Assembly: GCF_003284925.1 (NCBI RefSeq) | Contig: NZ_QMEX01000021.1 | Location: 1-43,582, forward strand | Direction of reading: 5' to 3' | Length of the DNA: 43,582 nucleotides | Origin: Mycolicibacter senuensis | Lineage (GTDB): Bacteria; Actinomycetota; Actinomycetes; Mycobacteriales; Mycobacteriaceae | Shown here: piece after piece, positions 15,501-24,268 of the stretch | How positions within the stretch are numbered: position 1 is the first letter of the stretch | Layout of the letters: each line of letters begins with the position of its first letter | Translations under genes and position numbers: made by a program | The notes under the pieces: model-generated | The model's input: the letters and a program-made list of their open reading frames with translations, nothing else | Database searches by the model: none | What the model was told of the DNA's origin: nothing

Positions 15501-16847
15501 CTACACCTCCGGTGCTTCGTTGTGTTCACGGCTGACGTCGACCATGAAGTTGGCGAAGTAGCCGGTCAGTTGTGGATCGGACATCATCTGCCAGCGCGGC
15601 GCCAGCAGCTTCATGTAGCGCTCCACATAGAGGAACTGCTTGCCGATCAACACCAGCTCGCGTGGCAGCTTGACGTCGTAGGCGTCGGCCAGCGCGCCGA
15701 GTTGCCGGCCGATCTCGGCGTAAGACAGGTCGCCGAGGGTCTTCATGGTCAACGGGGTGGAGAACGCCTCCAGATCCTTGGCGGCCTGCGCCTCGGGCTT
15801 CATCGTGCCGACCGCGCCCATCAGCACCACGATCTTGCCGGCGGCGGCGTGGTCCTTTTTGACCAGCAGCGCATACACCAGCTCGCGCAGCAGCCACCGG
15901 GTGCGCGGGTCGATGCGGCCCATGATCCCGAAGTCCAGGAATACCACGCGCCCCTGGTCGTCGACGAGCAGGTTGCCGGCGTGCAGGTCGCCGTGGAACA
16001 GGCCGTGCCGCAGCCCGCCCTCGAAGGTGGAGAACAGCAGCGCCTTGACCAACTCCACGCCGTCGAAGCCGGCCTTGCGGATGGCCGGGGCGTCGTCGAT
16101 GCGCACGCCGGAGACCCGCTCCATGGTGAGCACCCGCTCGCTGGTGAAGTCCCAGTGCACGTCGGGCACCTTGATGTTGCGGCCCAGCGGTGAGGCGTGC
16201 AGGTGCGACACCCAGGTCTGCATGGACTGCGCCTCGATGCGGAAGTCCAGCTCCTCGGCGAGGTTGTCGGAGAAGTCGGCGACGACGTCCTGCGCCGACA
16301 GTCGGCGGCCCAGCTTGGCCAGCTCGACGAGTTGCGCGAACCGTTTGAGGATCTGCAGGTCGGCGGCCACCCGGCGGCGGATGCCCGGGCGCTGGATCTT
16401 GACGACGACTTCCTCGCCGCTGTGCAGTGTGGCGAAGTGGACCTGGGCGATGGACGCCGACGCGATCGGGGTCTCGTCGAACTTCGCGAACAGCTGCTGC
16501 GGTTCGGCGCCCAGTTCTTCGACGAACAGCTTATGCACCGCTTCCGGGTCGGCCGGGGGAACCGAGTCCAGCAGGCCGCGGAATTCGCGCGACAGCGGCT
16601 CGCCGAACGCCCCGGGGCTCGAGGCGATGATCTGGCCGAACTTGACGTAGGTGGGTCCCAGGTCGGCGAAGGTCTGCGGCAGTTCCCGGATCACCTTCTG
16701 CTGGATGGGGCCCGGCCCGAGCAGCCGGGTGAAGACCCGGGTGGCGGCGCGGGTGAGCTGCCACCCGGTGGCGCCGATGCGGGCTGCCTCGACCGGCAGT
16801 GGCACCCGGTCCAGCCGGGCCACCTGGCGGGGTGGGGTCGAACTCAT
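15501..16847 (-). CDS. ABC1/UbiB-family atypical kinase (Rv0647c homologue)
   Basis: A 448-residue UbiB-type protein-kinase-like protein. The family's K-x-G-Q motif is in YVKFGQIIASSPG, the Ala-rich loop in IASASIAQVH, the ATP-contacting Lys in EEVVVKIQRPG, the catalytic loop in FHGDLHAGN and the metal site in LDFGIMG. In other bacteria UbiB supports ubiquinone synthesis; mycobacteria use menaquinone, so the role here is open and lipid-related given the neighbours. The ATG at 16847 begins the recognisable protein; longer starts would run into the DinB gene. Unlike many UbiB proteins there is no clear C-terminal pair of membrane helices. Confidence 0.85.
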   Translation of the reverse strand: MSSTPPRQVARLDRVPLPVEAARIGATGWQLTRAATRVFTRLLGPGPIQQKVIRELPQTFADLGPTYVKFGQIIASSPGAFGEPLSREFRGLLDSVPPADPEAVHKLFVEELGAEPQQLFAKFDETPIASASIAQVHFATLHSGEEVVVKIQRPGIRRRVAADLQILKRFAQLVELAKLGRRLSAQDVVADFSDNLAEELDFRIEAQSMQTWVSHLHASPLGRNIKVPDVHWDFTSERVLTMERVSGVRIDDAPAIRKAGFDGVELVKALLFSTFEGGLRHGLFHGDLHAGNLLVDDQGRVVFLDFGIMGRIDPRTRWLLRELVYALLVKKDHAAAGKIVVLMGAVGTMKPEAQAAKDLEAFSTPLTMKTLGDLSYAEIGRQLGALADAYDVKLPRELVLIGKQFLYVERYMKLLAPRWQMMSDPQLTGYFANFMVDVSREHNEAPEV

Positions 16848-16897
16848 TGCTGCAGTCTGCCAAATCACCGGCGGAAGTTCTCCGCCAGCGCACCGTG

Positions 16898-17500
16898 CTA
16901 CGCCGTGGCGCCTGGTCGCCAGGGGGTCAGCCATGCGGTCGGTTCCCAGCCCTCGAACCCGGCGATCAGTTCGTACATGGTGGCACCGTCGATGCTTTCC
17001 CGGATGATGTCGGCGTGCCCGGCGTGCCGCGCCAGCTCGTTGATCAGGTGATGGAACACCCAGCGCACCGTCCACGCGTCGACGTCGGCGGGGAACCACG
17101 GTGCGTCGCGCGGCACCGGCACCGCGGCGTCGAGGTCGGCGGACTCCAACAGGCGCAGCGTCTCGGCGTTTTGCGCCGCGAACGCCTGCAGTGCCCCGGC
17201 CAGGCTTTCGTCCTGGCGCAGTACGTACTGGTCCTGGTATTCGCGGGCCCTCTGCTCGCCCGGTCGGCTGTCCGCGGCCGGTGCGGCCGGCGCGGCGGCG
17301 ACGCGGGACATCCAGCTGCGTTGCATCCCGGTGGCGTGCTTGATCAACGCGCCGATCGACAGGGAACTGGCGGTCGGGGTGGCACGGGCCTGCTCATCGG
17401 TGAGGCCGTAGGCCACCGCGAAGTAGGCGCTGTGGTGATAGGCCACGAATTGGCGCAGGGCGTCGCGTTCGTCGGTCACCGGTGGTGCAAGCCCGGGCAT
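16898..17500 (-). CDS. DinB/DUF664-like protein (mycothiol-dependent-type fold)
   Basis: A 200-residue four-helix-bundle protein of the DinB superfamily. Candidate metal ligands are His23 or neighbours in AYHHSAYF, His in IKHATGMQ and the pair in HHLINELARHAGH. The C-terminal WEPTAWLTPW is a hallmark of DUF664-type mycobacterial members. Some DinB-fold enzymes use mycothiol or bacillithiol as co-substrate (family knowledge), but no reaction can be assigned. It lies 3 bp downstream of a second DinB-like gene and 50 bp upstream of the ABC1 kinase. Confidence 0.75.
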   Translation of the reverse strand: MPGLAPPVTDERDALRQFVAYHHSAYFAVAYGLTDEQARATPTASSLSIGALIKHATGMQRSWMSRVAAAPAAPAADSRPGEQRAREYQDQYVLRQDESLAGALQAFAAQNAETLRLLESADLDAAVPVPRDAPWFPADVDAWTVRWVFHHLINELARHAGHADIIRESIDGATMYELIAGFEGWEPTAWLTPWRPGATA

Positions 17501-17503
17501 GGT

Positions 17504-18028
17504 CTAGTCCTTTCGATCGAGTCGGTGCGCGTACAGGTCACGCAGGCACGCGATTTCGGCGCCGTGATGGATGACTTCGCGGTTGATGTGCAAGACCAGC
17601 TCCGCCATGGTGCGGTCGGCCCACGGCCCCTCTGCGGCGCCGATGGGCCGGTCCAACGCGGACTCATCGAGGCCACGTACCCCGGCGAGCCAGCCCGCGT
17701 AGGCGTCGTCGAGCTGGCGCAGCGCGGTGGCGGCATCGAGGGCATAAGGCCAGCTCTGGTAATCGGCCGGCGGCCCGCCGAAGTGGTGGTGGTTGCGCAT
17801 GGCGAACACGCCGACGATGACGTGCGCCATCCGCCAGGCGATGGTGGTGAACGGCGCCGGCTCGGGCGGCGGCAACGCAAAGTCGATGCCGTCGCGGCGA
17901 ACGGACCAGCAGCCGGTTACCGCCTCCCACAGGTACTCGTCATCGGTGAGGCCGTCCAGCCGCGGGCGCAGCTGGTTCTGCCAGTGCCAGTCGAGCTGGT
18001 CGGCCAACAGGTCACGTGAAACGGGCAT
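17504..18028 (-). CDS. DinB-like domain protein
   Basis: A 174-residue protein with the DinB helical-bundle pattern: LLADQLDWHWQNQLRPRLDGL at the N-terminus, a His in WRMAHVIVGVFAMRNHHHFGG and a third site in LVLHINREVIHHGAEIACLRDLY. The three His-containing helices suggest a metal site. The ATG at 18028 is chosen because the frame upstream of it would cover the promoter of the divergent alpha-mannosidase. It is the first gene of the minus-strand run DinB-DinB-ABC1 kinase-LipG. The sequence is not close to its neighbour, so the pair is an old duplication or a coincidence. Confidence 0.7.
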   Translation of the reverse strand: MPVSRDLLADQLDWHWQNQLRPRLDGLTDDEYLWEAVTGCWSVRRDGIDFALPPPEPAPFTTIAWRMAHVIVGVFAMRNHHHFGGPPADYQSWPYALDAATALRQLDDAYAGWLAGVRGLDESALDRPIGAAEGPWADRTMAELVLHINREVIHHGAEIACLRDLYAHRLDRKD

Positions 18029-18122
18029 GATCCGAGCCTGCCAGCCGGGTCGGACAATTCCCACGCGTGCACTCCAGAACAAGCGGTCGCCGAAAGACTC
18101 CGCTCGGTGGGCAGCGCATCCG

Positions 18123-18128
18123 TACGTT
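18123..18128 (+). promoter_or_regulatory. -10 hexamer (TACGTT) of the alpha-mannosidase gene
   Basis: TACGTT is followed by 6 nt and the ATG at 18135, again a leaderless layout. No ribosome binding site other than GGGGA touching the ATG is present. Confidence 0.5.
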
Positions 18129-18134
18129 TGGGGA

Positions 18135-21100
18135 ATGCGGATCCTCGACGTCGAATCGACCGAGAAGTTCGTCGGGCCGGTCGACGCCCCCGTGCAGCTG
18201 GTCCGGGTCGAGTACACCGGTGCCACCGCGCCGACACCGGTGCGGGTGGACGGTGACGGCCTAGTAGGGGAAGCCGTCGCCGAGCCGGGCAGCGGCGTCG
18301 TCGAGGTGCCGGTGACCGTCGCAGACCCGGTGCCGGGCCGGCAGCGCGCCGCGCGGGCCAACGGCACCGGTTTCACCTTCACCGTGGCCGAGCCGGGCTG
18401 GACGATGTTCATGGTCGGGCACTTCCACTACGACCCGGTGTGGTGGAACACCCAGGCCAACTACACCAGCGCGTGGACCGAGCATCCGCTGGGCGCGTGC
18501 CGCCAGACCAACGGCATCAACCTGGTGCGCGACCACCTGGACTGGGCAAGCGAGCACCCCGAGTACAAGTTCGTCATGGCCGAGGTCGACTACCTCAAGC
18601 CGTACTGGGACACCCACCCGGCCGACCGCGCCGAACTGCGCCGGCTGCTGGCCCAGGGCCGTGTCGAGGTGATGGGCGGCACCTACAACGAGCCCTCGAC
18701 CAACCTGACCGACGCCGAGACGACGATCCGAAACCTGGTGGCGGGCATGGGTTTTCAGCGCGACATCATGGGCGCCGATCCCGCTACGGCCTGGCAGCTC
18801 GACGTGTTCGGCCACGACCCGCAGTTCCCCGGGATGGTCGCCGACGCCGGGCTGACCTCCAGTGCGTGGGCGCGCGGGCCGTTTCACCAGTGGGGGCCGA
18901 TGGCTGGCGGCGGGGATCCGAGCCGGATGCAGTTCGCCTCCGAGTTCGAATGGATCTCACCGTCCGGACGCGGCCTGCTGACCCACTACATGCCCGCCCA
19001 TTACGCCGCCGGCTGGTGGATGGACGCCCGGGAGACGCTGGCCGACGCCGAGGACGAGGTGTACCAGCTGTTCCTCGAGATGAAGAAGGTCGCCGCCACC
19101 CGCAACGTGCTGCTGCCGGTGGGGACCGACTTCACCCCGCCCAACCGCTGGGTGGTGCAGATCCACCGGGACTGGAACGCCCGCTACACCTGGCCGAAGT
19201 TCGTCTGCGGGCTGCCGCGCGAGTTCTTCGCCGCGGTACGCGCCGAACTGGCCGAGCGCGGCGAGAGCCCATCCCCGCAGACCCGCGACATGAACCCGAT
19301 CTACACCGGCTGCCACGTCTCCTACATCGACACCAAGCAGGCCAACCGGGCGGCCGAGCGGGCGCTGCTGTCCGCCGAAACCTTCGGGGTGTTCGCCTCG
19401 GCGCTGACCGGGGCCGGCTACCCGGAGGCGGCGCTGGCCAAGGCGTGGGCGCAGCTGTGTTACGGCGCCCACCACGACGCGATCACCGGGTCGGAGGCCG
19501 ACCAGGTGTACCTGGATCTGCTGACCGGCTGGCGCGACGCCTGGCAGTGGGGTGCCGATGCCCGCGACGCCGCGCTGGCGGTGCTGTCGGGCTTGGTCGA
19601 CGCCGGTTCCGGGGCCGGCCAGAGCGCGGTGGTGTGGAACCCGGTGGCCGCCGACCGCACCGACGTGGTCACCGTGCACCTGGACCCGCCGCCGGCGGCC
19701 GGTGTGCGGGTATTCGATTCCGACGGCACCGAACTGCCCGCCCACGTCGAGCACGGCGGCCGATCCGTGAGCTGGCTGGCTCGCGACGTGCCGTCGCTGG
19801 GCTGGCGGGCCTACCGGCTGATCTCCGACGCGGGCCCGCAGGGCTGGGCCCCGATGCCCGGCACCCGGATCTCCAACGAGCACCACCGGCTGACCGCCGA
19901 CCCCGGCCGCGGCGGCGGCATCACCTCGTGGCGCTGCGACGGGCGCGAAATGATCATCGAAGGCGGGCTGGGCAACCAGCTGGCCGTCTACGACGAATAC
20001 CCCAAACACCCGCAATCCGGTGAGGGGCCGTGGCATCTGGTGCCCAGCGGCAACCTGTTCACCTCGGCGGTGGCCACCGACGTCACCGTGCGGGCCTACC
20101 GCGGCCCGCTGGGGGAGCGACTGGTCGTCTCGGGGCGGATCCGGGATGTGCTGGCCTACACCCAGACCCTGACGCTGTGGCAGGGCGTGGACCGGGTGGA
20201 CTGCTCCACCGCCGTCGACGAGTTCACCGGCGCCGATCACCTGCTGCGGTTGCGCTGGCCGTGCCCGGTTCCCGGTGCGCTGCCGGTCGCCGAGGTTGCC
20301 GACGCGGTGATCGGCCGCGGCTTCGCGCTGTTGCACGAGCCCAGTGGACGCTCGGTGGACACCGCGCAGTTCCCGCGGACCCTCGACACCCCGGCCAACC
20401 GCTGGTTCGGGCTGTCGGCGACGGCCCGCATCCGGGTCGGCGACGGCAGCAGGGCGGTCTCGGTGGCCGAGATCGTCACTCCGGACGACCGTGCGGCACC
20501 GCGGGAGCTGCTGGTGGCGCTGGTGCGCGCCGGTGTCACCGCCAGCTGCTCGGCGGCCGACGGGTCCCGCTACGGCGACCTCGACGTCGACTCCAACCTG
20601 CCCGACATCCGGATCAGCCTCGGTGGGCCGGACCGCAACGCCTTCACCCGCACGGTGCTGGATGCCGCCGATCCGGCCTACGCCGCCGACCTGGACCGCC
20701 AGCTGCAGCGGCACGGCCGGGCCCGGGTCTGGGTGCCCGCGGCCAAACCGCTCGCGGAGGTCTGGGTGCCCGGAGCCGACCTGACCGGTCCGCGTGCCCT
20801 GCCGGTACTGGTGATCGCCGCCGGTGACGAGGCCGCACTGGCCGCGGAGATCGCCCGGGTCACCGAGGAACTGGCCGACAACGAGATCAGCGTCGAACAG
20901 AGCGCCCGCGCTGACCTGGAGCCGTTCGAGGCGCGCACCGTCGCGCTGATCAACCGCGGCGTGCCCAGCTTCGCCGTCGACACCGCCGGCACGCTGCACA
21001 CCGCACTGCTGCGATCCTGCACCAGCTGGCCGTCGGCGGCCTGGGAAGACCAGCCGCGACGTACCGCACCCGACGGCAGCGCCTTCCAGCTGATGCACTG

Positions 21101-22313
21101 GACGCACACCTTCGACTACGCCCTGGTGGCCGGTGACGGCGACTGGCGCCAAGCCGGCATCCCGGCGCGCAGCGCGGAGTTCGCCGACCCGCTGCTGGCC
21201 GTCCCGGTGACCGACGGCTCCGGGGCGCTGCCGGCGACAGGCTCGCTGTTGCGCATCGACTCCGCCGGCGCGGTCGGCCTGGGCGCGCTCAAAGCCGCCG
21301 GCAACCCGACCGCACGGGCCAGCGCACAACCCGTCGACCCCAGGACCATCACGCTGCGGCTGGTGGAGACGCGCGGAGCCGATGCCGCCGTGACACTGCG
21401 CAGCGATGTCGGGACGGTGGGCGTGCTTGGTCGCGCCGACCTGCTGGAGCAGGCCCGCGAGCACCCGGACCCGCAGCGGTTGCACGGCTACGAGATCGCC
21501 ACCGTCACCGCCCGGCTCGACGTCGAACGCCTGGGTGCCGCCGGCCCGTTGGCGCCCGAGGCCGAGACCGCCCAGCCGCTGTACGCCCGCTACTGGCTGC
21601 ACAACCGCGGGCCGGCGCCGCTGGGCGGCATGCCGGTGACCCCGGCGCTGCATCCACACCGGCTCGACGCCGACCCGGGTGCGCAGTTGAGCCTGGACCT
21701 CACCGTGGCCAGCGACAGCATCGATGCGGAACTGGCCGGTGCGGTGACGCTGGCGTGTCCGGCGGGCTGGAAGGCAGCGCCGGCCGGGCATCCGGTGCAG
21801 GTGGATGCCGGGGGGTATACCGGCGTCCCGATAGGGCTGACGGTGCCGGCCGACGCCCCGCCCGGGCTCTACCCGATCCGCGCCCGCCTCGACCTCACCG
21901 GTGACGTACCGCCGTCCTGGCGCCAGCCGGTGGAGGACATCGCGGTGGTGCGCGTCGGCGATCCCGGCGCCGACCGGCTGCTGTCCATCGACGGGCCCGG
22001 CGCGGTCGAGGTCAGCGCCGGGCAATCCGCGCGACTGCGTGTCACCGTCGGCACCGACGCGCACGCCGATCTGCCGGTGGAGGCGCATCTGATCAGCCCG
22101 TGGGGCACCTGGGAATGGTCGGGGCCGGCTGCGGTGGGTGCGGTGGTCCCGGCTCGCGGCAGCGTTGACGTCGAGTTCACGCTGCGCCCGCCGGTATGGG
22201 CACCGCCCGGGACGTGGTGGGCGCTGGTACGGGTCGGCGGGGCGGGCGCGCTGGTGTACTCACCGGCGGTGCGGCTGGTGGTGCTGGCGCCCGGCACGAG
22301 CGGGCTCGACTGA
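18135..22313 (+). CDS. GH38-family alpha-mannosidase (Rv0648 homologue)
   Basis: A 1392-residue glycoside hydrolase of family 38, which removes alpha-linked mannose. Zinc ligands are visible in GHFHYDPVWW (His98, Asp100), the nucleophile Asp223 is in WQLDVFGHDPQ, and the second zinc/catalytic segment is GAHHDAITGS (about 447). Beta-sandwich domains follow, including a C-terminal immunoglobulin-like part typical of NEW3-type domains (PADAPPGLYPIRARLDLTG). No signal peptide is seen, so action is probably cytoplasmic, for example on mannosylated glycans or polymer turnover. It is longer than I recall for Rv0648 (about 1215 residues). The ATG at 18135 is fixed by a leaderless promoter. Its stop overlaps the ROK kinase start (TGATG). 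Confidence 0.9.
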   Translation: MRILDVESTEKFVGPVDAPVQLVRVEYTGATAPTPVRVDGDGLVGEAVAEPGSGVVEVPVTVADPVPGRQRAARANGTGFTFTVAEPGWTMFMVGHFHYDPVWWNTQANYTSAWTEHPLGACRQTNGINLVRDHLDWASEHPEYKFVMAEVDYLKPYWDTHPADRAELRRLLAQGRVEVMGGTYNEPSTNLTDAETTIRNLVAGMGFQRDIMGADPATAWQLDVFGHDPQFPGMVADAGLTSSAWARGPFHQWGPMAGGGDPSRMQFASEFEWISPSGRGLLTHYMPAHYAAGWWMDARETLADAEDEVYQLFLEMKKVAATRNVLLPVGTDFTPPNRWVVQIHRDWNARYTWPKFVCGLPREFFAAVRAELAERGESPSPQTRDMNPIYTGCHVSYIDTKQANRAAERALLSAETFGVFASALTGAGYPEAALAKAWAQLCYGAHHDAITGSEADQVYLDLLTGWRDAWQWGADARDAALAVLSGLVDAGSGAGQSAVVWNPVAADRTDVVTVHLDPPPAAGVRVFDSDGTELPAHVEHGGRSVSWLARDVPSLGWRAYRLISDAGPQGWAPMPGTRISNEHHRLTADPGRGGGITSWRCDGREMIIEGGLGNQLAVYDEYPKHPQSGEGPWHLVPSGNLFTSAVATDVTVRAYRGPLGERLVVSGRIRDVLAYTQTLTLWQGVDRVDCSTAVDEFTGADHLLRLRWPCPVPGALPVAEVADAVIGRGFALLHEPSGRSVDTAQFPRTLDTPANRWFGLSATARIRVGDGSRAVSVAEIVTPDDRAAPRELLVALVRAGVTASCSAADGSRYGDLDVDSNLPDIRISLGGPDRNAFTRTVLDAADPAYAADLDRQLQRHGRARVWVPAAKPLAEVWVPGADLTGPRALPVLVIAAGDEAALAAEIARVTEELADNEISVEQSARADLEPFEARTVALINRGVPSFAVDTAGTLHTALLRSCTSWPSAAWEDQPRRTAPDGSAFQLMHWTHTFDYALVAGDGDWRQAGIPARSAEFADPLLAVPVTDGSGALPATGSLLRIDSAGAVGLGALKAAGNPTARASAQPVDPRTITLRLVETRGADAAVTLRSDVGTVGVLGRADLLEQAREHPDPQRLHGYEIATVTARLDVERLGAAGPLAPEAETAQPLYARYWLHNRGPAPLGGMPVTPALHPHRLDADPGAQLSLDLTVASDSIDAELAGAVTLACPAGWKAAPAGHPVQVDAGGYTGVPIGLTVPADAPPGLYPIRARLDLTGDVPPSWRQPVEDIAVVRVGDPGADRLLSIDGPGAVEVSAGQSARLRVTVGTDAHADLPVEAHLISPWGTWEWSGPAAVGAVVPARGSVDVEFTLRPPVWAPPGTWWALVRVGGAGALVYSPAVRLVVLAPGTSGLD

Positions 22314-23227
22314 TGGCCGCCGTGCTGGCACTCGACGTCGGCGGCACCAAGATCGCCGCCGGCCTGGTCGACGCCGACGGAGCCCTGACCTACACCGCGG
22401 TTCGGCCCACCCGCGGCGACCAGGACGCCGAGGTGGTGTGGGCGGTGGTGGCCGAGCTGCTCGACGACGTCCTGGCGAAGGCCGCCGGGCGGGTGGGCGC
22501 GGTCGGGATCGGCTCGGCCGGACCGGTGGACGTCAACGCCGGCACGGTCAGCCCGATCAACATTCCCGGTTGGCGGGGGTTCGGCCTGCGTGACCGGGTG
22601 GCCGAAGCGGTGCCGGGAGTACCGGTGGTGTTGGGCGGCGACGGCGTCTGCATGGCGCTGGGCGAACACCGGCACGGCGCCGGGCGCGGCACGCGGTCGA
22701 TGCTCGGCATGGTGGTCTCCACCGGGGTGGGTGGCGGTCTGGTGCTCGACGGCGCACCGTTTCACGGCCGCACCGGCAACGCCGGGCACGTCGGGCACGT
22801 CGTCGTCGACCCCGGCGGCCAACCGTGCCGGTGTGGCGGGCGCGGCTGTGTGGAGACCATCTCCTCCGGGCCGTCGATGGTGCGCTGGGCGCTGACCAAC
22901 GGGTGGAGCCCGATGGGTCCCGACGCTGATGCCAAAGCGCTCGGTGCCGCTGCCGAGGCCGGTGACCCGGTGGCGTTGCGCGCATTCCGGCGCGGCGCCG
23001 ATGCGCTGGCGGCGATGATCGCCTCGGTGGCCGCCGTGTGCGATCTGGATCTGGTGGTGATCGGCGGCGGCGTCGCGAAATCCGGTGCGCTGCTGTTCGA
23101 TCCGCTGCGGGCCGCGCTGGCCGAGCACGCCCGGCTGGACTTTCTGACCGGGCTGCAGGTGGTGCCCGCCGAACTTGGTGGCGACGCCGGGTTGGTGGGC
23201 GCGGCGGCGATGGCCACCCTGCGTTGA
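22313..23227 (+). CDS. ROK-family sugar kinase (Rv0650 homologue)
   Basis: A 304-residue ROK protein without a DNA-binding domain, so a kinase rather than a repressor. The phosphate-binding loop is LDVGGTKIAAGLVD, the sugar-binding segment is NAGHVGHVVVDPGG and the ROK zinc motif is CRCGGRGCVE. Glucokinase or N-acetylmannosamine kinase-like activity is expected; the substrate is not decided by sequence. It overlaps the alpha-mannosidase by one base (TGATG), which implies that the released sugar may be its substrate. In M. tuberculosis fabD2 lies between the two homologues; here it is missing. Confidence 0.88.
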   Translation: MAAVLALDVGGTKIAAGLVDADGALTYTAVRPTRGDQDAEVVWAVVAELLDDVLAKAAGRVGAVGIGSAGPVDVNAGTVSPINIPGWRGFGLRDRVAEAVPGVPVVLGGDGVCMALGEHRHGAGRGTRSMLGMVVSTGVGGGLVLDGAPFHGRTGNAGHVGHVVVDPGGQPCRCGGRGCVETISSGPSMVRWALTNGWSPMGPDADAKALGAAAEAGDPVALRAFRRGADALAAMIASVAAVCDLDLVVIGGGVAKSGALLFDPLRAALAEHARLDFLTGLQVVPAELGGDAGLVGAAAMATLR

Positions 23228-23252
23228 TGCTGGCTACTCCGCGTTGATGCTG
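23221..23252. repeat. 12-bp direct repeat at the end of the ROK gene
   Basis: GCGTTGATGCTG occurs at 23221-23232 and again at 23241-23252 (20-bp period). The first copy includes the stop codon of the ROK gene. This looks like a small tandem duplication. Confidence 0.5.
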
Positions 23253-23298
23253 AGCCTAGGGTGACGAACTGCGAGTGCGGTGCGCCCTGGGCGCAGCG

Positions 23299-23622
23299 TC
23301 AACGAGCCAGGTGCCTGCGCCCCCAATCGCAGAGCGCCTGCAGCACCGGGGCCAGCGTCGCGCCGTAGGCGGAGATCGAATAATGCACACACGGCGGCAC
23401 CGTGCCGGCGTCGTGGCGGTCGATGATGCCGTCGTCGACCAGTTCGTGCAGGTGGCGGATGAGCATCCGCTCGGTGATGCCCGGAATGCTGCGCCGCAAT
23501 TCCGCGGTGCGCATCGGCCCGTCGGCCAGTCGCCACAGGATGGTGCCCTTCCAGCGGCCGTCGATGACCGACAGCGCGGCGTCGATCGGGCACTCGCCGA
23601 TTTCTTTCTTCGATACCGCCAC
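23299..23622 (-). CDS. HxlR-family transcriptional regulator
   Basis: A 107-residue winged-helix regulator of the HxlR type. Family marks are CPIDAALSVIDGRWKGTILWRL, the recognition region RSIPGITERMLIRHLHEL and the wing DGIIDRHDAGTVPPCVHYSIS. The single N-terminal Cys in GECPID is the residue often used for redox or electrophile sensing in this family. GTG at 23622 follows AGGAG with good spacing. It diverges from a small DUF1772 membrane protein, the usual HxlR-target arrangement, and direct repeats lie between them. Neither gene is in this place in M. tuberculosis, so the pair looks inserted. Confidence 0.88.
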   Translation of the reverse strand: MAVSKKEIGECPIDAALSVIDGRWKGTILWRLADGPMRTAELRRSIPGITERMLIRHLHELVDDGIIDRHDAGTVPPCVHYSISAYGATLAPVLQALCDWGRRHLAR

Positions 23623-23644
23623 CAGCGGCTCCTATGGTGACCAA

Positions 23645-23670
23645 TTTGTCAGTACCTTGTTTTTTGTCAG
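23645..23670. promoter_or_regulatory. Candidate HxlR operator: direct TTTGTCAG repeats
   Basis: TTTGTCAG at 23645-23652 and again at 23663-23670 are spaced by 18 bp in the gap between the divergent HxlR and DUF1772 genes. HxlR proteins of Bacillus bind two direct-type sites per promoter, so the layout fits, without proving it. Confidence 0.45.
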
Positions 23671-23692
23671 CATAACGCCCATAGTCGATGCG

Positions 23693-24109
23693 ATGATCGG
23701 AATCGTTGCGGTTGCGGTGGTAGGTGCCCTGGCCGGCTCGGAGTTCGCGGTGGCGGCGTTCTTCAACCCGATCGTCGGGCGCCTGCCCGAGGAGGCGTTT
23801 CGGGCCGCTCGCAGCGCGAGTGCTCGGTTGCTGGGGCGGGTGATGCCGTTCTGGTACCTGGGCACGCTGGCGCTGCTGGTGATCGCCGCTGCCCTCGGCG
23901 CCGGCCCGCAGCGTTGGCTGATCGGTGCCGGGGCGGGCCTGATGGCGGTCGTCGCGCTGCTGTCGGTGACGATGCTGGTGCCGATCAACAACCGCATCGC
24001 CGCCGGTGAGGTGCCGCGCCCGCTGGCGGCGCGCTGGGACCGGCTGCACTGGGTGCGGGTGGCGCTGCTGGGGGCAGCGCTCGTCGTGCTGGTCGTCGCG
24101 GGCGCGTAA
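23693..24109 (+). CDS. DUF1772/anthrone-oxygenase-like membrane protein
   Basis: A 138-residue integral membrane protein with four hydrophobic segments (about 1-22, 50-67, 72-92 and 118-138). The motif SEFAVAAFFNPIV near the N-terminus and MLVPINNRIA before the fourth helix are typical of DUF1772 proteins, some of which resemble anthrone oxygenases and are controlled by HxlR. Function is unknown. The ATG at 23693 begins the first helix; extension upstream would pass through the regulator's promoter. It is divergent from the HxlR gene and lies just before the rplJ promoter. Confidence 0.72.
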   Translation: MIGIVAVAVVGALAGSEFAVAAFFNPIVGRLPEEAFRAARSASARLLGRVMPFWYLGTLALLVIAAALGAGPQRWLIGAGAGLMAVVALLSVTMLVPINNRIAAGEVPRPLAARWDRLHWVRVALLGAALVVLVVAGA

Positions 24110-24125
24110 CCGGCGAGGGCCGTTT

Positions 24126-24155
24126 TGGCTGATCGCCACCGGTCGCGCTATGGTG
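24126..24155 (+). promoter_or_regulatory. Promoter of the rplJ-rplL operon
   Basis: TTGGCT (24126-24131) and TATGGT (24150-24155) are 18 bp apart. Transcription would start near 24162, exactly where the structured L10 leader begins, which supports the call. Confidence 0.6.
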
Positions 24156-24159
24156 TGTG

Positions 24160-24260
24160 CCGATCCACCGAAGACCGTCGGTCACCGAGCAATCGGTTGA
24201 AGGTCCGGGAACATCCCGGCGGCCCACGCAGGAGGACGAGGCACCGGCCCCGCCGGCACG
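24160..24260 (+). ncRNA. Ribosomal protein L10 leader RNA
   Basis: The untranslated stretch before rplJ shows the L10-leader pattern: paired segments around GAAGACCGTCGGTC, GAAGGTCCGGGAACATCCCGG and the closing AGGAGGACGAGGC. In this family the L10(L12)4 complex binds the leader and represses its own operon. The identification rests on position and on these conserved-looking blocks; an Rfam covariance-model match could not be run. Confidence 0.65.
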
Positions 24261-24268
24261 TAGTTGTG

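Noticed and set aside
18957..22088. A 1043-residue open frame on the minus strand opposite the alpha-mannosidase
   Set aside because: It is a GC-rich shadow of the GH38 gene: low-complexity His/Arg/Gly composition, no domain recognised, and the plus-strand frame carries all catalytic motifs.
23280..23294. TGCGCCCTGGGCGCA palindrome as a terminator for the ROK gene
   Set aside because: The stem is short with no room for a loop and no U-tract; chance in GC-rich DNA is likely.
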